Below are positions 17,134 through 25,729 of a DNA stretch of 64,000 nucleotides, in pieces. Location: NCBI RefSeq assembly GCF_009711265.1, contig NZ_WMII01000001.1:310001-374000 (forward strand), in the 5' to 3' direction. The notes under the pieces were generated by a model that searched no databases, had not been told where the DNA came from, and worked only from the letters and a program-made list of their open reading frames with translations. The stretch is from Paracoccus shanxieyensis (GTDB lineage Bacteria; Pseudomonadota; Alphaproteobacteria; Rhodobacterales; Rhodobacteraceae). The translations under genes were made by a program, and so were the position numbers. The stretch's first letter is position 1; each line of letters starts with the position of its first letter.

Positions 17134-18063
17134 ATGGCTGAGATCTTCCTCAAGACCCTGCCCTTCTTCCTGCTGATCGGCACGGGCTGGGCCGCCGCCT
17201 ATAGCCGCTTCTTCCCGGCCGAGGCGACGGCGTGGCTGACGAAGTTCGTCTTCTACTTCGCGCTGTCGGCCATGCTGTTCCGCTTTGCGGCGGCGCTGGA
17301 CGTGCAGCGGCTGTTCGATGCGCGCTTTTTCTGGGCCTATCTGTCGGCAACGGCGGCGGTCTGGGCGGTGGCGATGACCGTCGCGCGCTGGCGCAAGCTG
17401 CCCTTGGCCGATGCCGCGATGGAGGCGCATACCGCGATCACCGGCAATACCGGCTTTCTGGGCGTGCCGATGCTGGTCGTGCTGCTGGGACAGGCCGCGA
17501 TCGGCCCGGTGATGATGGTGCTGACGATCGATCTGGTGATCTTCTCGGCGCTGCTGACGCTGCTGGTGACGGCCGCCCGGCAGGGGCGCACGGCGGTCGC
17601 GGCGCTGGGTCCACTGGTCATGGGCATCGTCGGCAATCCGATGATCGTCTCGATGGTGGCGGGGCTGATCTGGGCCGCATTCCGCCTGCCCATGCCCGCC
17701 CCCGTGGCCGAGTTTCTGGAGCTGCTTGGCGCTGCCGCGACGCCCGGCGCGCTGTTTGCCATCGGCGCCAGTCTGGCGGGCCGCTCGGCGCAGCGAATGG
17801 GCCCCGCGCTGTGGATCAGTGGCGTGAAACTGGTGCTGCATCCGCTGGCCGTGGGCATCGCCGCCTTGATGATCTTTGACGTGGACGCCTATGCTGCAGG
17901 CGTCATGATCGCCGCCGCCAGCCTGCCGGTCGCGGGCAATGTCTATATTCTGGCCCAGCATTTCGGCGTGGCGGCGCAGCGGGTCTCGACGGCGATTCTG
18001 GTCTCGACCGCAGCCAGCATCGCCACGGTTCCGGCGGTCATCCACTGGATCACCACGCGCTGA
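17134..18063 (+). CDS. AEC-family permease (auxin-efflux-carrier type)
   Basis: A 309-residue membrane protein with about ten hydrophobic segments in two halves. Family hallmarks are ITGNTGFLGVPMLVVLLGQAA in the first half (~100) and GAAATPGALFAIGASLAG and AASLPVAGNVYILAQHFG in the second. Bacterial AEC proteins export or exchange organic acids such as malonate or malate; the substrate here is unknown. It starts eight bases after the TusA-like gene with AGGA upstream, so cobA-DUF2478-tusA-AEC could be one transcription unit. Confidence 0.85.
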   Translation: MAEIFLKTLPFFLLIGTGWAAAYSRFFPAEATAWLTKFVFYFALSAMLFRFAAALDVQRLFDARFFWAYLSATAAVWAVAMTVARWRKLPLADAAMEAHTAITGNTGFLGVPMLVVLLGQAAIGPVMMVLTIDLVIFSALLTLLVTAARQGRTAVAALGPLVMGIVGNPMIVSMVAGLIWAAFRLPMPAPVAEFLELLGAAATPGALFAIGASLAGRSAQRMGPALWISGVKLVLHPLAVGIAALMIFDVDAYAAGVMIAAASLPVAGNVYILAQHFGVAAQRVSTAILVSTAASIATVPAVIHWITTR

Positions 18064-18072
18064 TAGACCCAG

Positions 18073-18408
18073 TTAATCCACCGGGCGGATCAGCTTCTTT
18101 TCCAGCACGCGCAGCACGGTCGGCAGATCATGGCCGCGCTTCAGGATGCGGCCGTCCATGCCGATCACGGAATACTGCCCCTGCGCATTGCGCATCCGGG
18201 GCCGCTTTTCGATGCGATACAACGGGTGTTCCGCCGCCCTGCGAAACACCGAAAACACCGCCACCTCGCGCAGGAACGACATGGCATAATCGCGCCATTC
18301 CCCCGCCGCCACCATGCGCCCATAGACGGACAGGATCGCCCCCAGCTCGGCCCGGTCGAAGGCGATGCGGTCTTGATCGGGCGTGAAGCCAGAGGACAGG
18401 TTCATCAT
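18073..18408 (-). CDS. DUF2794 domain protein
   Basis: A 111-residue soluble protein conserved in alphaproteobacteria (DUF2794). Recognisable parts are FDRAELGAILSVYGRMVAAGEWRDYA and FSVFRRAAEHPLYRIEKRP, ending in LRVLEKKLIRPVD. The function is unknown. It lies downstream of cytochrome b561 on the same strand with ~50 bases between. The first or second of two adjacent ATGs could be used. Confidence 0.8.
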   Translation of the reverse strand: MMNLSSGFTPDQDRIAFDRAELGAILSVYGRMVAAGEWRDYAMSFLREVAVFSVFRRAAEHPLYRIEKRPRMRNAQGQYSVIGMDGRILKRGHDLPTVLRVLEKKLIRPVD

Positions 18409-18456
18409 GACATGATGGTGACACCGCAGGGGGCGGCGATCAACGAAAAAGGCGCC

Positions 18457-19032
18457 TCACGCCCGGCCGCGCCCGGCCATCTTGCGCAAGGTGCCATCGC
18501 GCCACATGCCTTCATGCAGACAGACCATCAGCACATGGCCCGCGATCAGGGCCAGCGTGATCCAGCCCAACTCTCCGTGGATCATGTCGCCGAACGTCAC
18601 CATCCACTCGATGGGCGGGGTCTGCGGCGCAAAGATCTGGAACCCGAAGGGCGCAAAGGCGCGCTCGCTGCCATAGGCCCGCAGAAGCGCCGCCACCGGG
18701 ATCAGCACCATCGCCGCATACAGCGCCAGATGGCCCAGCGTCGCCGCAAGGCCCAGAACGCCGCTGCCATGGCCGGGGCGGTTGCGGCGATTCATCAGCG
18801 CCCAGACGACGCGCAGCACGATCAGCACGAACAGCACCGTGCCCACCTTCTGATGCGTGCCGACAAAGAACGACACGATGGGCTGCCGCCCCAGCGCCAG
18901 TTTCAACCCCATGCCCAGAAACTGCCACAGCATCAGCGCGGCGATGGTCCAGTGCAAAAGCCGCGTCAGGCGACCGTAAAGCATTGGCGTATCGCGGAAA
19001 GGCAGGGATTTTTCGGGCTGGGTCTGGGGCAT
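18457..19032 (-). CDS. Cytochrome b561 family membrane protein
   Basis: A 191-residue four-helix di-haem cytochrome b. The start MPQTQPEKSLPFRDTPML follows AGGAGCAAGG. Candidate haem ligands are His in RLLHWTIAALMLWQF (helix 1), GTHQKVGTVLFVLIVLR (helix 2), LGHLALYAAMVLIPV (helix 3) and ALIAGHVLMVCLHEGMW (helix 4). Such proteins pass electrons between quinol and periplasmic partners. It is divergent from the siderophore NRPS and shares its upstream region, including a TGA-N9-TCA motif, so iron-linked expression is conceivable. Confidence 0.88.
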   Translation of the reverse strand: MPQTQPEKSLPFRDTPMLYGRLTRLLHWTIAALMLWQFLGMGLKLALGRQPIVSFFVGTHQKVGTVLFVLIVLRVVWALMNRRNRPGHGSGVLGLAATLGHLALYAAMVLIPVAALLRAYGSERAFAPFGFQIFAPQTPPIEWMVTFGDMIHGELGWITLALIAGHVLMVCLHEGMWRDGTLRKMAGRGRA

Positions 19033-19067
19033 ACCTTGCTCCTGTTGCGGCCGGGGAGGCGTAAAGT

Positions 19068-19082
19068 TGACTATTTTTTTCA
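19068..19082. promoter_or_regulatory. Iron-responsive-operator-like motif (TGA-N9-TCA), NRPS/cyt b561
   Basis: TGACTATTTTTTTCA fits the TGA-N9-TCA core described for RirA-type iron-responsive operators in alphaproteobacteria. It lies in the AT-rich divergent region between cytochrome b561 and the siderophore NRPS. A second example lies at 24190-24204 in the same locus. Confidence 0.45.
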
Positions 19083-19207
19083 GGATCACTATGGCCAAGT
19101 GACCCGGCGTGAACAAGTTCACCCGCCTCCGTATCAGATAACATGGTCGTCAGCCGATGTGCGTAACAGCTTGTCTTTCCTCTCAACCGGCTGTGATCTG
19201 TGATGAA

Positions 19208-22200
19208 ATGAGCCCGCCCGCAAACCCCGTCACCCCCTCCTCCATGCCATTGACCGAGGCACAGGAGGGGCTGTGGTTCGCACAGGCGCTGGATCCCGAC
19301 AGCCCGGCGCTGAATACAGGGCAGTATCTGGAAATCCTCGGCCCGCTGGATCGCGACGCGCTGGCGCAGGCCGTGGCCCTGACCGTGGCCGAGGCCCCGG
19401 CCCTGTCGCTGCGCTTTGCCGATCCCGGCAACGGGCCGCGACAGGCCCCCGGCCTGCCGCCGATGCTGGGCTTTGCCGATCTGTCCGCGCAGCCCGATGC
19501 CGAGGGTCAGGCGCTGGCCCTGATGCGCGCCGACAGCGACCGCGCCGTGCCGCTGGACCGCGCACCGGCCGCGGCCTTCACCCTGTTCGTGATGGGGCCT
19601 CAGCGGCATTTCCTGTATCAGCGCATCCACCACCTTGCCATCGACGGCTATGGCATGGTGCTGGTGACGAACCGCATCGCCGCGCATTATGCCGCGCTGA
19701 CCAGCGGCGCGCCGACCCCCGCGCCTTTCGGCCCCCTCGGGCTGGCCCGGTCCGAGGATCTGGCCTATCGTGACGCGCCCCTGCGCACGCGCGACCGCGA
19801 CTTCTGGCACAAGGAACTGGCCGATCTGCCCGAGGTCACCGGCCCCGCCGCGGGCCGCGCCACGGCGGGCCGCAGCTTCCTGCGCGACAGCCGCCACCTG
19901 CCTGCCGCGTTGCTGACGCGGCTTGGCGATTATGCGCAGACGCACCGCCTTGGCTGGCCCGACATGCTGAACGCGCTGTGCGGGGCCTATCTGGCGCGCT
20001 GGACCGGCGGCGAGGCGGTGATCGGCCTGCCCTTCATGGCGCGCATGGGCCGCAAGATCGCGGACGTGCCCTGCATGGCGATGAACGTCCTGCCCTTCCG
20101 CCTGCGCCCCGATCAGGACGCACCGCTGCCGGACTGGCTGGCCGCGCAGTCCCGCCGCATGTCGCAGGCGCGCCGCCACGGCCTGTACCGCAGCGAGCTT
20201 TTGCGCCGAGAGCTTGGCCTTGTCGGCGGCACGCGCCGGCTTTACGGGCCGATGGTCAATGTGCAGCCCTTCGACCGGCCTCCGGTCTTTCCGGGGCTGG
20301 AATGTCACCTGCATATCCTTGGCGCGGGCGCGGTGGACGATCTGACGCTGACCTTCCGCGGCGATCCCTCGGCCATGATGTTTCAGGTGGATGCCAACCC
20401 CGCCCTGTATACCCCTCAGGATGTGCGCGCCCATGGCGACCGGATCGAGGCCTTCCTGACCGCCGCGCTGGCCGCCGACACGTTGGCGCAGGTTCCGACC
20501 GCCAGCCCCGCGGAAATCGCGCAGATGGCCGAACGCGCCACAGCCACCCGCCACGACATCCCTGACACCAGCCTGACCGCGCTGATCCAGACGCAGCTTT
20601 CGGCCACGCCCGATGCCGTGGCCGTCAGCTTCGGCGACCAGCGGCTGAGCTTTGCCCAGCTGGACCAGCGCAGCGCGGCGCTGGCGGCGCGGCTGGCGAA
20701 GATGGGCGCGGGCCGCGACCGGATCGTGGCCGTGGCGCTGCACCGCTCGCTGGATCTGCCGGTGGCGCTGCTGGCCTGCCTGCGCGCGGGGGCGGCCTAT
20801 CTGCCGCTGGATCCGGCGCATCCGCCCGACCGCATCGCCCGCATCCTGTCGCTGTCGCAGCCCGTGGCCGTGCTCAGCGATCTGCCGGATCTGTTCCCGT
20901 CTGATGCGCCGCTGCTGGCCCCGGCCGACTGGCCCGCGACCGGACAGGTCGCGGCCATGCCCGCGCCCGGCGATCTGGCCTATGTCATCTTTACCTCGGG
21001 ATCGACCGGAGAGCCCAAGGGCGTGGCGGTCGAACACCGCGCCATCGTCAACCGGCTTTTGTGGATGGCGGCGCATTACGGCGTCGATGCGACCGACCGT
21101 ATCCTGCAAAAGACCCCGGCGACCTTCGACGTTTCGGTATGGGAGTTCTTCCTGCCCATGCTGACGGGGGCCGAGCTGGTCATGGCCCCGCCCGACGCGC
21201 ATCGCGACCCGGCGGCCATGGCGCGGCTGATCCGCGACCGGGGTATCACGACCTGCCATTTCGTGCCCTCGATGCTGTCGGCTTTTCTGGCCTCGCCCGC
21301 CTCGGACGGGCTGGCGATGCGCCGCGTCTTCTGTTCGGGCGAGGAACTGACCGCCGATCAGCGCGACCGTTTCCACGCGCGGATGCAGGCGGAACTGCAC
21401 AATCTGTATGGCCCGACCGAGGCGGCGGTGGATGTCAGCTTCTGGCCCGCCAGCCCCGAGGATCGCGAAAATCCCATCCCGATCGGCTGGCCGGTCTGGA
21501 ACACGGCGTTGAATGTGCTGGACGACCGGATGCGCCCGGTGCCTGCGGGGCTTGCCGGGCATCTGTATCTGGGTGGCGTGCAACTGGCGCGGGGCTATCT
21601 GGGCCGTCCCGATCTGACGGCGCAGCGGTTCGTCGACAGTGCCATGGGCCGGCTTTATGCGACCGGCGATCTGGCGCGGCTGCGCCCGGACGGCGCGGTG
21701 ACCTATCTGGGCCGCTCGGACCATCAGGTAAAGATCCGGGGCCTGCGCATCGAACTGGGCGAAATCGAGGCCGCGATCATGGCCTCGGGCCTTGCGCGCG
21801 AATGCGTGGTGCTGGCGCGCGAGGATCACGGCGAAAAGCGGCTGGTTGCTTATCTTGTGGCCTCGGACGCCTATCGCCCCGGCCTGCTGACCGAGCGGCT
21901 GGCGGCCAGCCTGCCCGCCTATATGGTGCCCGGTGCCGAGGTGGTGCTGGACGCCCTGCCCGTCACCGCGAATGGCAAGCTGGACCGCAAGGCGCTGCCC
22001 GCGCCAAGTTTCGCAGCCCTTGGCCGCGCGGCCCAGACCGCGACCGAGACCCTGCTGGCGCGGCTGTTCCAGCAGGTGCTGCATCTGCCCCAGCCTGCCA
22101 CGGCGGATGCGGATTTCTTTGCGCTGGGTGGCGATTCCCTGTCCGCCGTGCGGCTGGCGCAGGCGCTTGAGGCGGAAACCGGACGCGATCCGGGCTTGGG

Positions 22201-23053
22201 CACGATCTTTGAACATCCGCTGCTGTCATCGCTGGCCGCCGTGCTGGATGCGCAAAAGCCGCAGGATGATGGGCTGGGCCCGCTGATCCTGCTGGCCGAG
22301 GGCGACATGCAGGCGCCGCCCCTGTTCCTGATCCATCCGGCGGGCGGGCTGTCATGGGGCTATCGCACGCTGGCCCGCCAGATCGCGCCCGCGCGCCGGG
22401 TCTGGGGCCTGCAGCATCCGGGGCTGGATCCCGACCTGCCCATGCCCGCCAGCCTTGCCGGCATGGCGCAGGATTATGCGCAGCGCATCGCGGCGCTGGT
22501 TCCGGCCGGGCCGGTGCATCTGGCGGGCTGGTCGGTCGGCGGCATCCTTGCGCAGGAAGTCGCCGCCTGCCTGAGCCGCATGGGCCACGCAGCGGGCATC
22601 GTCGCCATGCTGGACAGCTATCCCGCCGATGCCTGGCGCAACGAACCCGAGCCCGATCCCGTCGCGGCCCTGCGCGCCCTGCTGGCCATCGCGGGCTATG
22701 ACCCCGAGGCGCATCGCGATCTGGACAGCCGCGCCAAGGTCGTGGCTTTCCTGCGTCAGGGCGACAGCGCGCTGGGGGCCTTGCCGCAGCGGGTGCTGGA
22801 TGGTGTGGTGCGCGCGGTGACGGAAACGAACCGCCTGATCCGCGGCCATCACCACAGCCCTTATCCCGGCCCGGTGCTGCATTTCCGCGCCGCCAATGAC
22901 CACAAGGACCGCGATCTGACGCCCGCGATGTGGACGCCCTATGTCCGGACGATCGAGGTGATCGACCTGCCGCTGATCCATGCCGAGATGACCTCGGGCA
23001 AGGCGTCGGCGCTGATTGCGCCGCTGCTGGTCAGCCGTCTGGCCGAGGGCTGA
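19208..23053 (+). CDS. EntF-like siderophore NRPS (C-A-T-TE), serine-activating
   Basis: A one-module non-ribosomal peptide synthetase of ~1281 residues, close to EntF (~1293). The condensation domain (~12-430) has intact HHLAIDG at ~141. The adenylation domain (~450-950) has YIFTSGSTGEPKG at ~592. Specificity positions read D, V, W (FDVSVWEF), H (CHFVPS), F and S (VFCSGEEL), L, V and D (NLYGPTEAAVD), with Lys in NGKLDRK: the serine code. The carrier domain LGGDSLS (Ser ~976) is followed by a thioesterase with GWSVGG (~1107) and His in LIHAEM. EntF condenses dihydroxybenzoate with Ser and cyclises the trimer. No DHB genes are in this window. The start is uncertain: an ATG at 19157 is in frame. 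Confidence 0.92.
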   Translation: MSPPANPVTPSSMPLTEAQEGLWFAQALDPDSPALNTGQYLEILGPLDRDALAQAVALTVAEAPALSLRFADPGNGPRQAPGLPPMLGFADLSAQPDAEGQALALMRADSDRAVPLDRAPAAAFTLFVMGPQRHFLYQRIHHLAIDGYGMVLVTNRIAAHYAALTSGAPTPAPFGPLGLARSEDLAYRDAPLRTRDRDFWHKELADLPEVTGPAAGRATAGRSFLRDSRHLPAALLTRLGDYAQTHRLGWPDMLNALCGAYLARWTGGEAVIGLPFMARMGRKIADVPCMAMNVLPFRLRPDQDAPLPDWLAAQSRRMSQARRHGLYRSELLRRELGLVGGTRRLYGPMVNVQPFDRPPVFPGLECHLHILGAGAVDDLTLTFRGDPSAMMFQVDANPALYTPQDVRAHGDRIEAFLTAALAADTLAQVPTASPAEIAQMAERATATRHDIPDTSLTALIQTQLSATPDAVAVSFGDQRLSFAQLDQRSAALAARLAKMGAGRDRIVAVALHRSLDLPVALLACLRAGAAYLPLDPAHPPDRIARILSLSQPVAVLSDLPDLFPSDAPLLAPADWPATGQVAAMPAPGDLAYVIFTSGSTGEPKGVAVEHRAIVNRLLWMAAHYGVDATDRILQKTPATFDVSVWEFFLPMLTGAELVMAPPDAHRDPAAMARLIRDRGITTCHFVPSMLSAFLASPASDGLAMRRVFCSGEELTADQRDRFHARMQAELHNLYGPTEAAVDVSFWPASPEDRENPIPIGWPVWNTALNVLDDRMRPVPAGLAGHLYLGGVQLARGYLGRPDLTAQRFVDSAMGRLYATGDLARLRPDGAVTYLGRSDHQVKIRGLRIELGEIEAAIMASGLARECVVLAREDHGEKRLVAYLVASDAYRPGLLTERLAASLPAYMVPGAEVVLDALPVTANGKLDRKALPAPSFAALGRAAQTATETLLARLFQQVLHLPQPATADADFFALGGDSLSAVRLAQALEAETGRDPGLGTIFEHPLLSSLAAVLDAQKPQDDGLGPLILLAEGDMQAPPLFLIHPAGGLSWGYRTLARQIAPARRVWGLQHPGLDPDLPMPASLAGMAQDYAQRIAALVPAGPVHLAGWSVGGILAQEVAACLSRMGHAAGIVAMLDSYPADAWRNEPEPDPVAALRALLAIAGYDPEAHRDLDSRAKVVAFLRQGDSALGALPQRVLDGVVRAVTETNRLIRGHHHSPYPGPVLHFRAANDHKDRDLTPAMWTPYVRTIEVIDLPLIHAEMTSGKASALIAPLLVSRLAEG

Positions 23054-23273
23054 CCCTGACCTTGGGGCGGCTGTCAAAGGCCAGCGCGAACACCCCCGCC
23101 GCCATGCCCCCGATCAGCCAGGCGATGCCCAGCAGGATTTCATTCGCATCGCCCTGCAATTCGGCGACATTGCGCGTAAGATAGAAGCCCGGCAGTCCCT
23201 CTTGCACCTGTGCGACCCCCATACCGCACAGCACGACGCCCACCAGCACAAGCGCATATCTGATAAGGATCAT
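23031..23273 (-). CDS. Small two-helix membrane protein in the siderophore locus
   Basis: An 80-residue protein starting MILIRYALVLVGVV after AAAGGA. It has two hydrophobic segments (residues ~2-22 and ~46-65), joined by a polar loop EGLPGFYLTRNVAELQG, and a basic C-terminal tail. I recognise no family. It follows the esterase gene by 46 bases on the same strand, and its 3' end overlaps the end of the converging NRPS gene by 23 bases. Location suggests a role with siderophore handling, but that is inference. A longer start at 23312 lacks a ribosome-binding site. Confidence 0.6.
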   Translation of the reverse strand: MILIRYALVLVGVVLCGMGVAQVQEGLPGFYLTRNVAELQGDANEILLGIAWLIGGMAAGVFALAFDSRPKVRVSPRPDG

Positions 23274-23319
23274 CCGTAGTCCTTTCCCTGTGACAGGAAA
23301 GATATGCCGCATGATCCCC

Positions 23320-24171
23320 TTAGATTTCGTTAAGCGCGAAGGGAAAGATCAGCGGAAACGACCCGGCCAGCGTCTGGATATGGACATGTCCCGGCAGCAC
23401 ATGCACCTGCGCCCGATGCCCCGGATGAAGGGCCAGATCGGCGATGAACTGCATGGTGGCGGGTGCAGGGCCATCGGGCGGCGGACCGTCGCTGCCCGAG
23501 CGTTTCTCGCGGTCGCCCAAGGCCATCAGCAGCGGCAGGTCCGCCCGCGCAGCCTTGGCGGCGACGCGCCGCATCAGCGGCTCATCCCACCAGATCGAGG
23601 GGCTGATCGCCGCATGGCGCGCAAAGGCCAGCGGCCGGGCCAGCAGGGCGTAAAGCGTGAAAAGCCCGCCGAAACTGTGCCCCCACAGCGTGCGGCGCGC
23701 GGGGTCTATGTTTAGCCCGTCTTCGGCCGCCGCGCGCAGCGGGCCGGTCAGGCGGTCGTGAAAGATCGCGGCCCCGCCAGCCACGCGCCCCTCATGGACG
23801 TGATCGGGGCGCAGGCCGTCGCCCGGCCCGTCCGGCGCGGTGAAATCCTGCGTGCGCAATTCGCGGGCGAACTGGCGCGGGGTGTCATAGCCCACGCCGA
23901 CGACCACCAGCCCCTTGGCCATGGCCAGATCCTCTACCGTCAGGAAATCGAACACCGCGTTGCCGTCCAGCATATAGACCACCGGCCACCCCGCATCCGG
24001 CGCGGGCCCCTTGGGCACGGCGATGAACAGCCGGTATCCGGGCCCGGCCTGCACGACCTTCTGCGACAGCTGATGCGTCGGCGCGCCCGTGTCAAAGATG
24101 CGCAGCTCTGCCGTCATGCGGGCATGTTCGGGACCGACGCGGCCATGTTCACGGCTTTGGGATGCGGACAT
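23320..24171 (-). CDS. Alpha/beta hydrolase, enterochelin-esterase-like (IroE/Fes type)
   Basis: A 283-residue serine hydrolase of the esterase-D-like siderophore esterase group. Features are VVYMLDGNAVFDFLT (oxyanion region), the nucleophile elbow GHSFGGLFTLYALL (Ser ~165), SPSIWWDE typical of IroE/Fes-like enzymes, and a C-terminal His in LPGHVHIQ. Fes and IroE cleave the tri-serine lactone of (salmochelin) enterobactin to release iron or linearise the siderophore. This agrees with the serine-type NRPS next door. No signal peptide is evident, so a cytoplasmic site is likelier. The start has AAGGACC upstream. It is divergent from the YncE-like gene. Confidence 0.85.
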   Translation of the reverse strand: MSASQSREHGRVGPEHARMTAELRIFDTGAPTHQLSQKVVQAGPGYRLFIAVPKGPAPDAGWPVVYMLDGNAVFDFLTVEDLAMAKGLVVVGVGYDTPRQFARELRTQDFTAPDGPGDGLRPDHVHEGRVAGGAAIFHDRLTGPLRAAAEDGLNIDPARRTLWGHSFGGLFTLYALLARPLAFARHAAISPSIWWDEPLMRRVAAKAARADLPLLMALGDREKRSGSDGPPPDGPAPATMQFIADLALHPGHRAQVHVLPGHVHIQTLAGSFPLIFPFALNEI

Positions 24172-24189
24172 TTTCAGCGGGTCCTTAGT

Positions 24190-24204
24190 TGACAGTGACG
24201 GTCA
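24190..24204. promoter_or_regulatory. Iron-responsive-operator-like motif (TGA-N9-TCA), esterase/YncE
   Basis: TGACAGTGACGGTCA matches TGA-N9-TCA, in the 115-base divergent region between the esterase and the YncE-like/ABC importer operon. It resembles the motif at 19068-19082; each lies before one half of the siderophore locus. Confidence 0.45.
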
Positions 24205-24286
24205 GGATTATAGGTTGCGCGCAAGGCGAAGCCAGCCCAATTGCCGGGTCAGCCATCCCCATCTGACATCTCATCAGGAGAGATCC

Positions 24287-25681
24287 ATGGCACATTCCCG
24301 CTTTCGTCTGCTTGCGGCCTCGGCGCTGACGCTGTCGCTGCTTGCCGCACCCGTGCTGGCCGACGCGCTGTTCACCCAACCCGCGCAAGACTTCGACGCG
24401 CAGGTCCGTATCACCGGCGAGGTGCGCGGCGATCCGATCTATAAGGGCAGCAAGGCCATCATCACCGGCGCGCGCCTGCAACCGGGCCAGACGGTGACGC
24501 TGCTGCATGGCAACACGGTCCTGAACACCGATCCGATCACCGTCGATGCCGAAGGCGGCTTCAAATACGAACTGGCCATCGACCCCGCCGCCGTCGCGGG
24601 CAGCCAGCCCATCGTCGTCAGCACCGCCAACCCCGCCTCGGCCGATGTGGTCGAACTGAAAGTCTCGGAAAAGCTGCCGCTTTCCGGTCAGGACCGCTTT
24701 GCCACCACCAGCCAGCCGGTCGTGCCGGGGCTGTATCAGGTGGCTTACAGCGCGAAATCCAACGCGGTGTTCGTGGCCTCGGCCGTGGGTCGCCCGCCGG
24801 TCAAGGACTCGGCGCTGGTCAAGCTGAACCCGGACACGCTGGAGATCGTGGCGCAGGTCACCCCCGCAGAAGCGCCGGAACGCGACGGCAAGCCCGGCGG
24901 GCTGTTCGCGGTCTATGGCGTTGCCGTGGACGATGCCAATGACACCGTGTGGGTGACGAATACCCGTCAGGACACCGTGGCGGTCTATAAGCAATCCGAC
25001 CTGTCGCTGATCAAGCAGTTCGAGCCGGGCGCCGTGCCGCATGGCCGCGATGTGGTGATCGACGAAGCCAACGGCCGCGCCTATGCCTCGACCAGCTTCG
25101 GCAATGAAATCATGGTCTTCGACACCAAGACGCTGGAGCCGCTGGACCCGATCGTGATCCCTTCGGATGAGCGCGGCAAATCCTTCGGCGCCATGTCGCT
25201 GGATATCGACGAAGAGCATGGCAAGCTGGCGACCGTCAGCACCAGCACCTCGGAAGCGGCGATTGTCGATCTGGCCTCGGGTGAGGTGAAGGTGTTTGAG
25301 CTGCCCCATTCCAAGACCGGCTCGGGCGTGGCGTTCGATGCGCAGGACGGGCTGATCTTCACCGTGGCGCAGGACAGCGACAACCTGCTGATCGTGAACG
25401 CAGAAACCGGCGAGACGCTGCATGATGTGAATGTCGGCGCCACGCCCCTGAACGTCACGTTCGAGCCGAAAAGCCGTCTGGCCTTCGTGGCAAATCGCGG
25501 CGCGGGCACCATCACCGTGGTGAACACCCAGGGCGAGATCGTGGCCAATCTGGATGCGGGCAGCTTCCCCAACCAGTTGCGCGCCGATGGTCAGGGCAAT
25601 GTCTGGGCGGTGAACAAATCGCGCGGCGAAGGCGATGACAACGGCGACCGGCTGTGGCGCATCGTCCCCGCCACCAATTAA
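24287..25681 (+). CDS. Periplasmic YncE-like beta-propeller protein
   Basis: A 464-residue exported protein. The start ATG follows AGGAGAG and begins a Sec signal peptide (MAHSRFRLLAASALTLSLLA, cleavage near VLADA). An N-terminal ~110-residue domain precedes a seven-bladed YVTN/YncE-type propeller: VYGVAVDDANDTVWVTNTRQ, VVIDEANGRAYASTSFGNEI and RLAFVANRGAGTITVVN are typical blades. Escherichia coli YncE is iron-regulated, periplasmic and of uncertain function. Here it heads an operon with a FepBDC-type importer, supporting a part in siderophore uptake or processing. A GC-rich hairpin separates it from the importer genes. Confidence 0.85.
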   Translation: MAHSRFRLLAASALTLSLLAAPVLADALFTQPAQDFDAQVRITGEVRGDPIYKGSKAIITGARLQPGQTVTLLHGNTVLNTDPITVDAEGGFKYELAIDPAAVAGSQPIVVSTANPASADVVELKVSEKLPLSGQDRFATTSQPVVPGLYQVAYSAKSNAVFVASAVGRPPVKDSALVKLNPDTLEIVAQVTPAEAPERDGKPGGLFAVYGVAVDDANDTVWVTNTRQDTVAVYKQSDLSLIKQFEPGAVPHGRDVVIDEANGRAYASTSFGNEIMVFDTKTLEPLDPIVIPSDERGKSFGAMSLDIDEEHGKLATVSTSTSEAAIVDLASGEVKVFELPHSKTGSGVAFDAQDGLIFTVAQDSDNLLIVNAETGETLHDVNVGATPLNVTFEPKSRLAFVANRGAGTITVVNTQGEIVANLDAGSFPNQLRADGQGNVWAVNKSRGEGDDNGDRLWRIVPATN

Positions 25682-25688
25682 GACCATG

Positions 25689-25711
25689 GGGCCGGGGTTG
25701 ATCCCCGGCCC
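25689..25711. promoter_or_regulatory. Intercistronic 9-bp GC hairpin, YncE-like / binding protein
   Basis: GGGCCGGGG and CCCCGGCCC flank a TTGAT loop in the 48-base gap between two co-oriented genes. Without a T-run it may partly terminate or protect the upstream message, giving more YncE-like protein than ABC importer. Confidence 0.5.
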
Positions 25712-25729
25712 AATCACATGAGGCCTGCC

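Noticed and set aside
18512..22216. A 1234-codon open frame on the minus strand opposite the NRPS
   Set aside because: It is an Arg/Gln/His/Gly-rich shadow frame caused by high GC codon bias; no family motif, and the plus strand carries a complete NRPS. The same holds for long antisense frames at 4808-6835, 9390-11450, 11784-13403 and 59004-61523.
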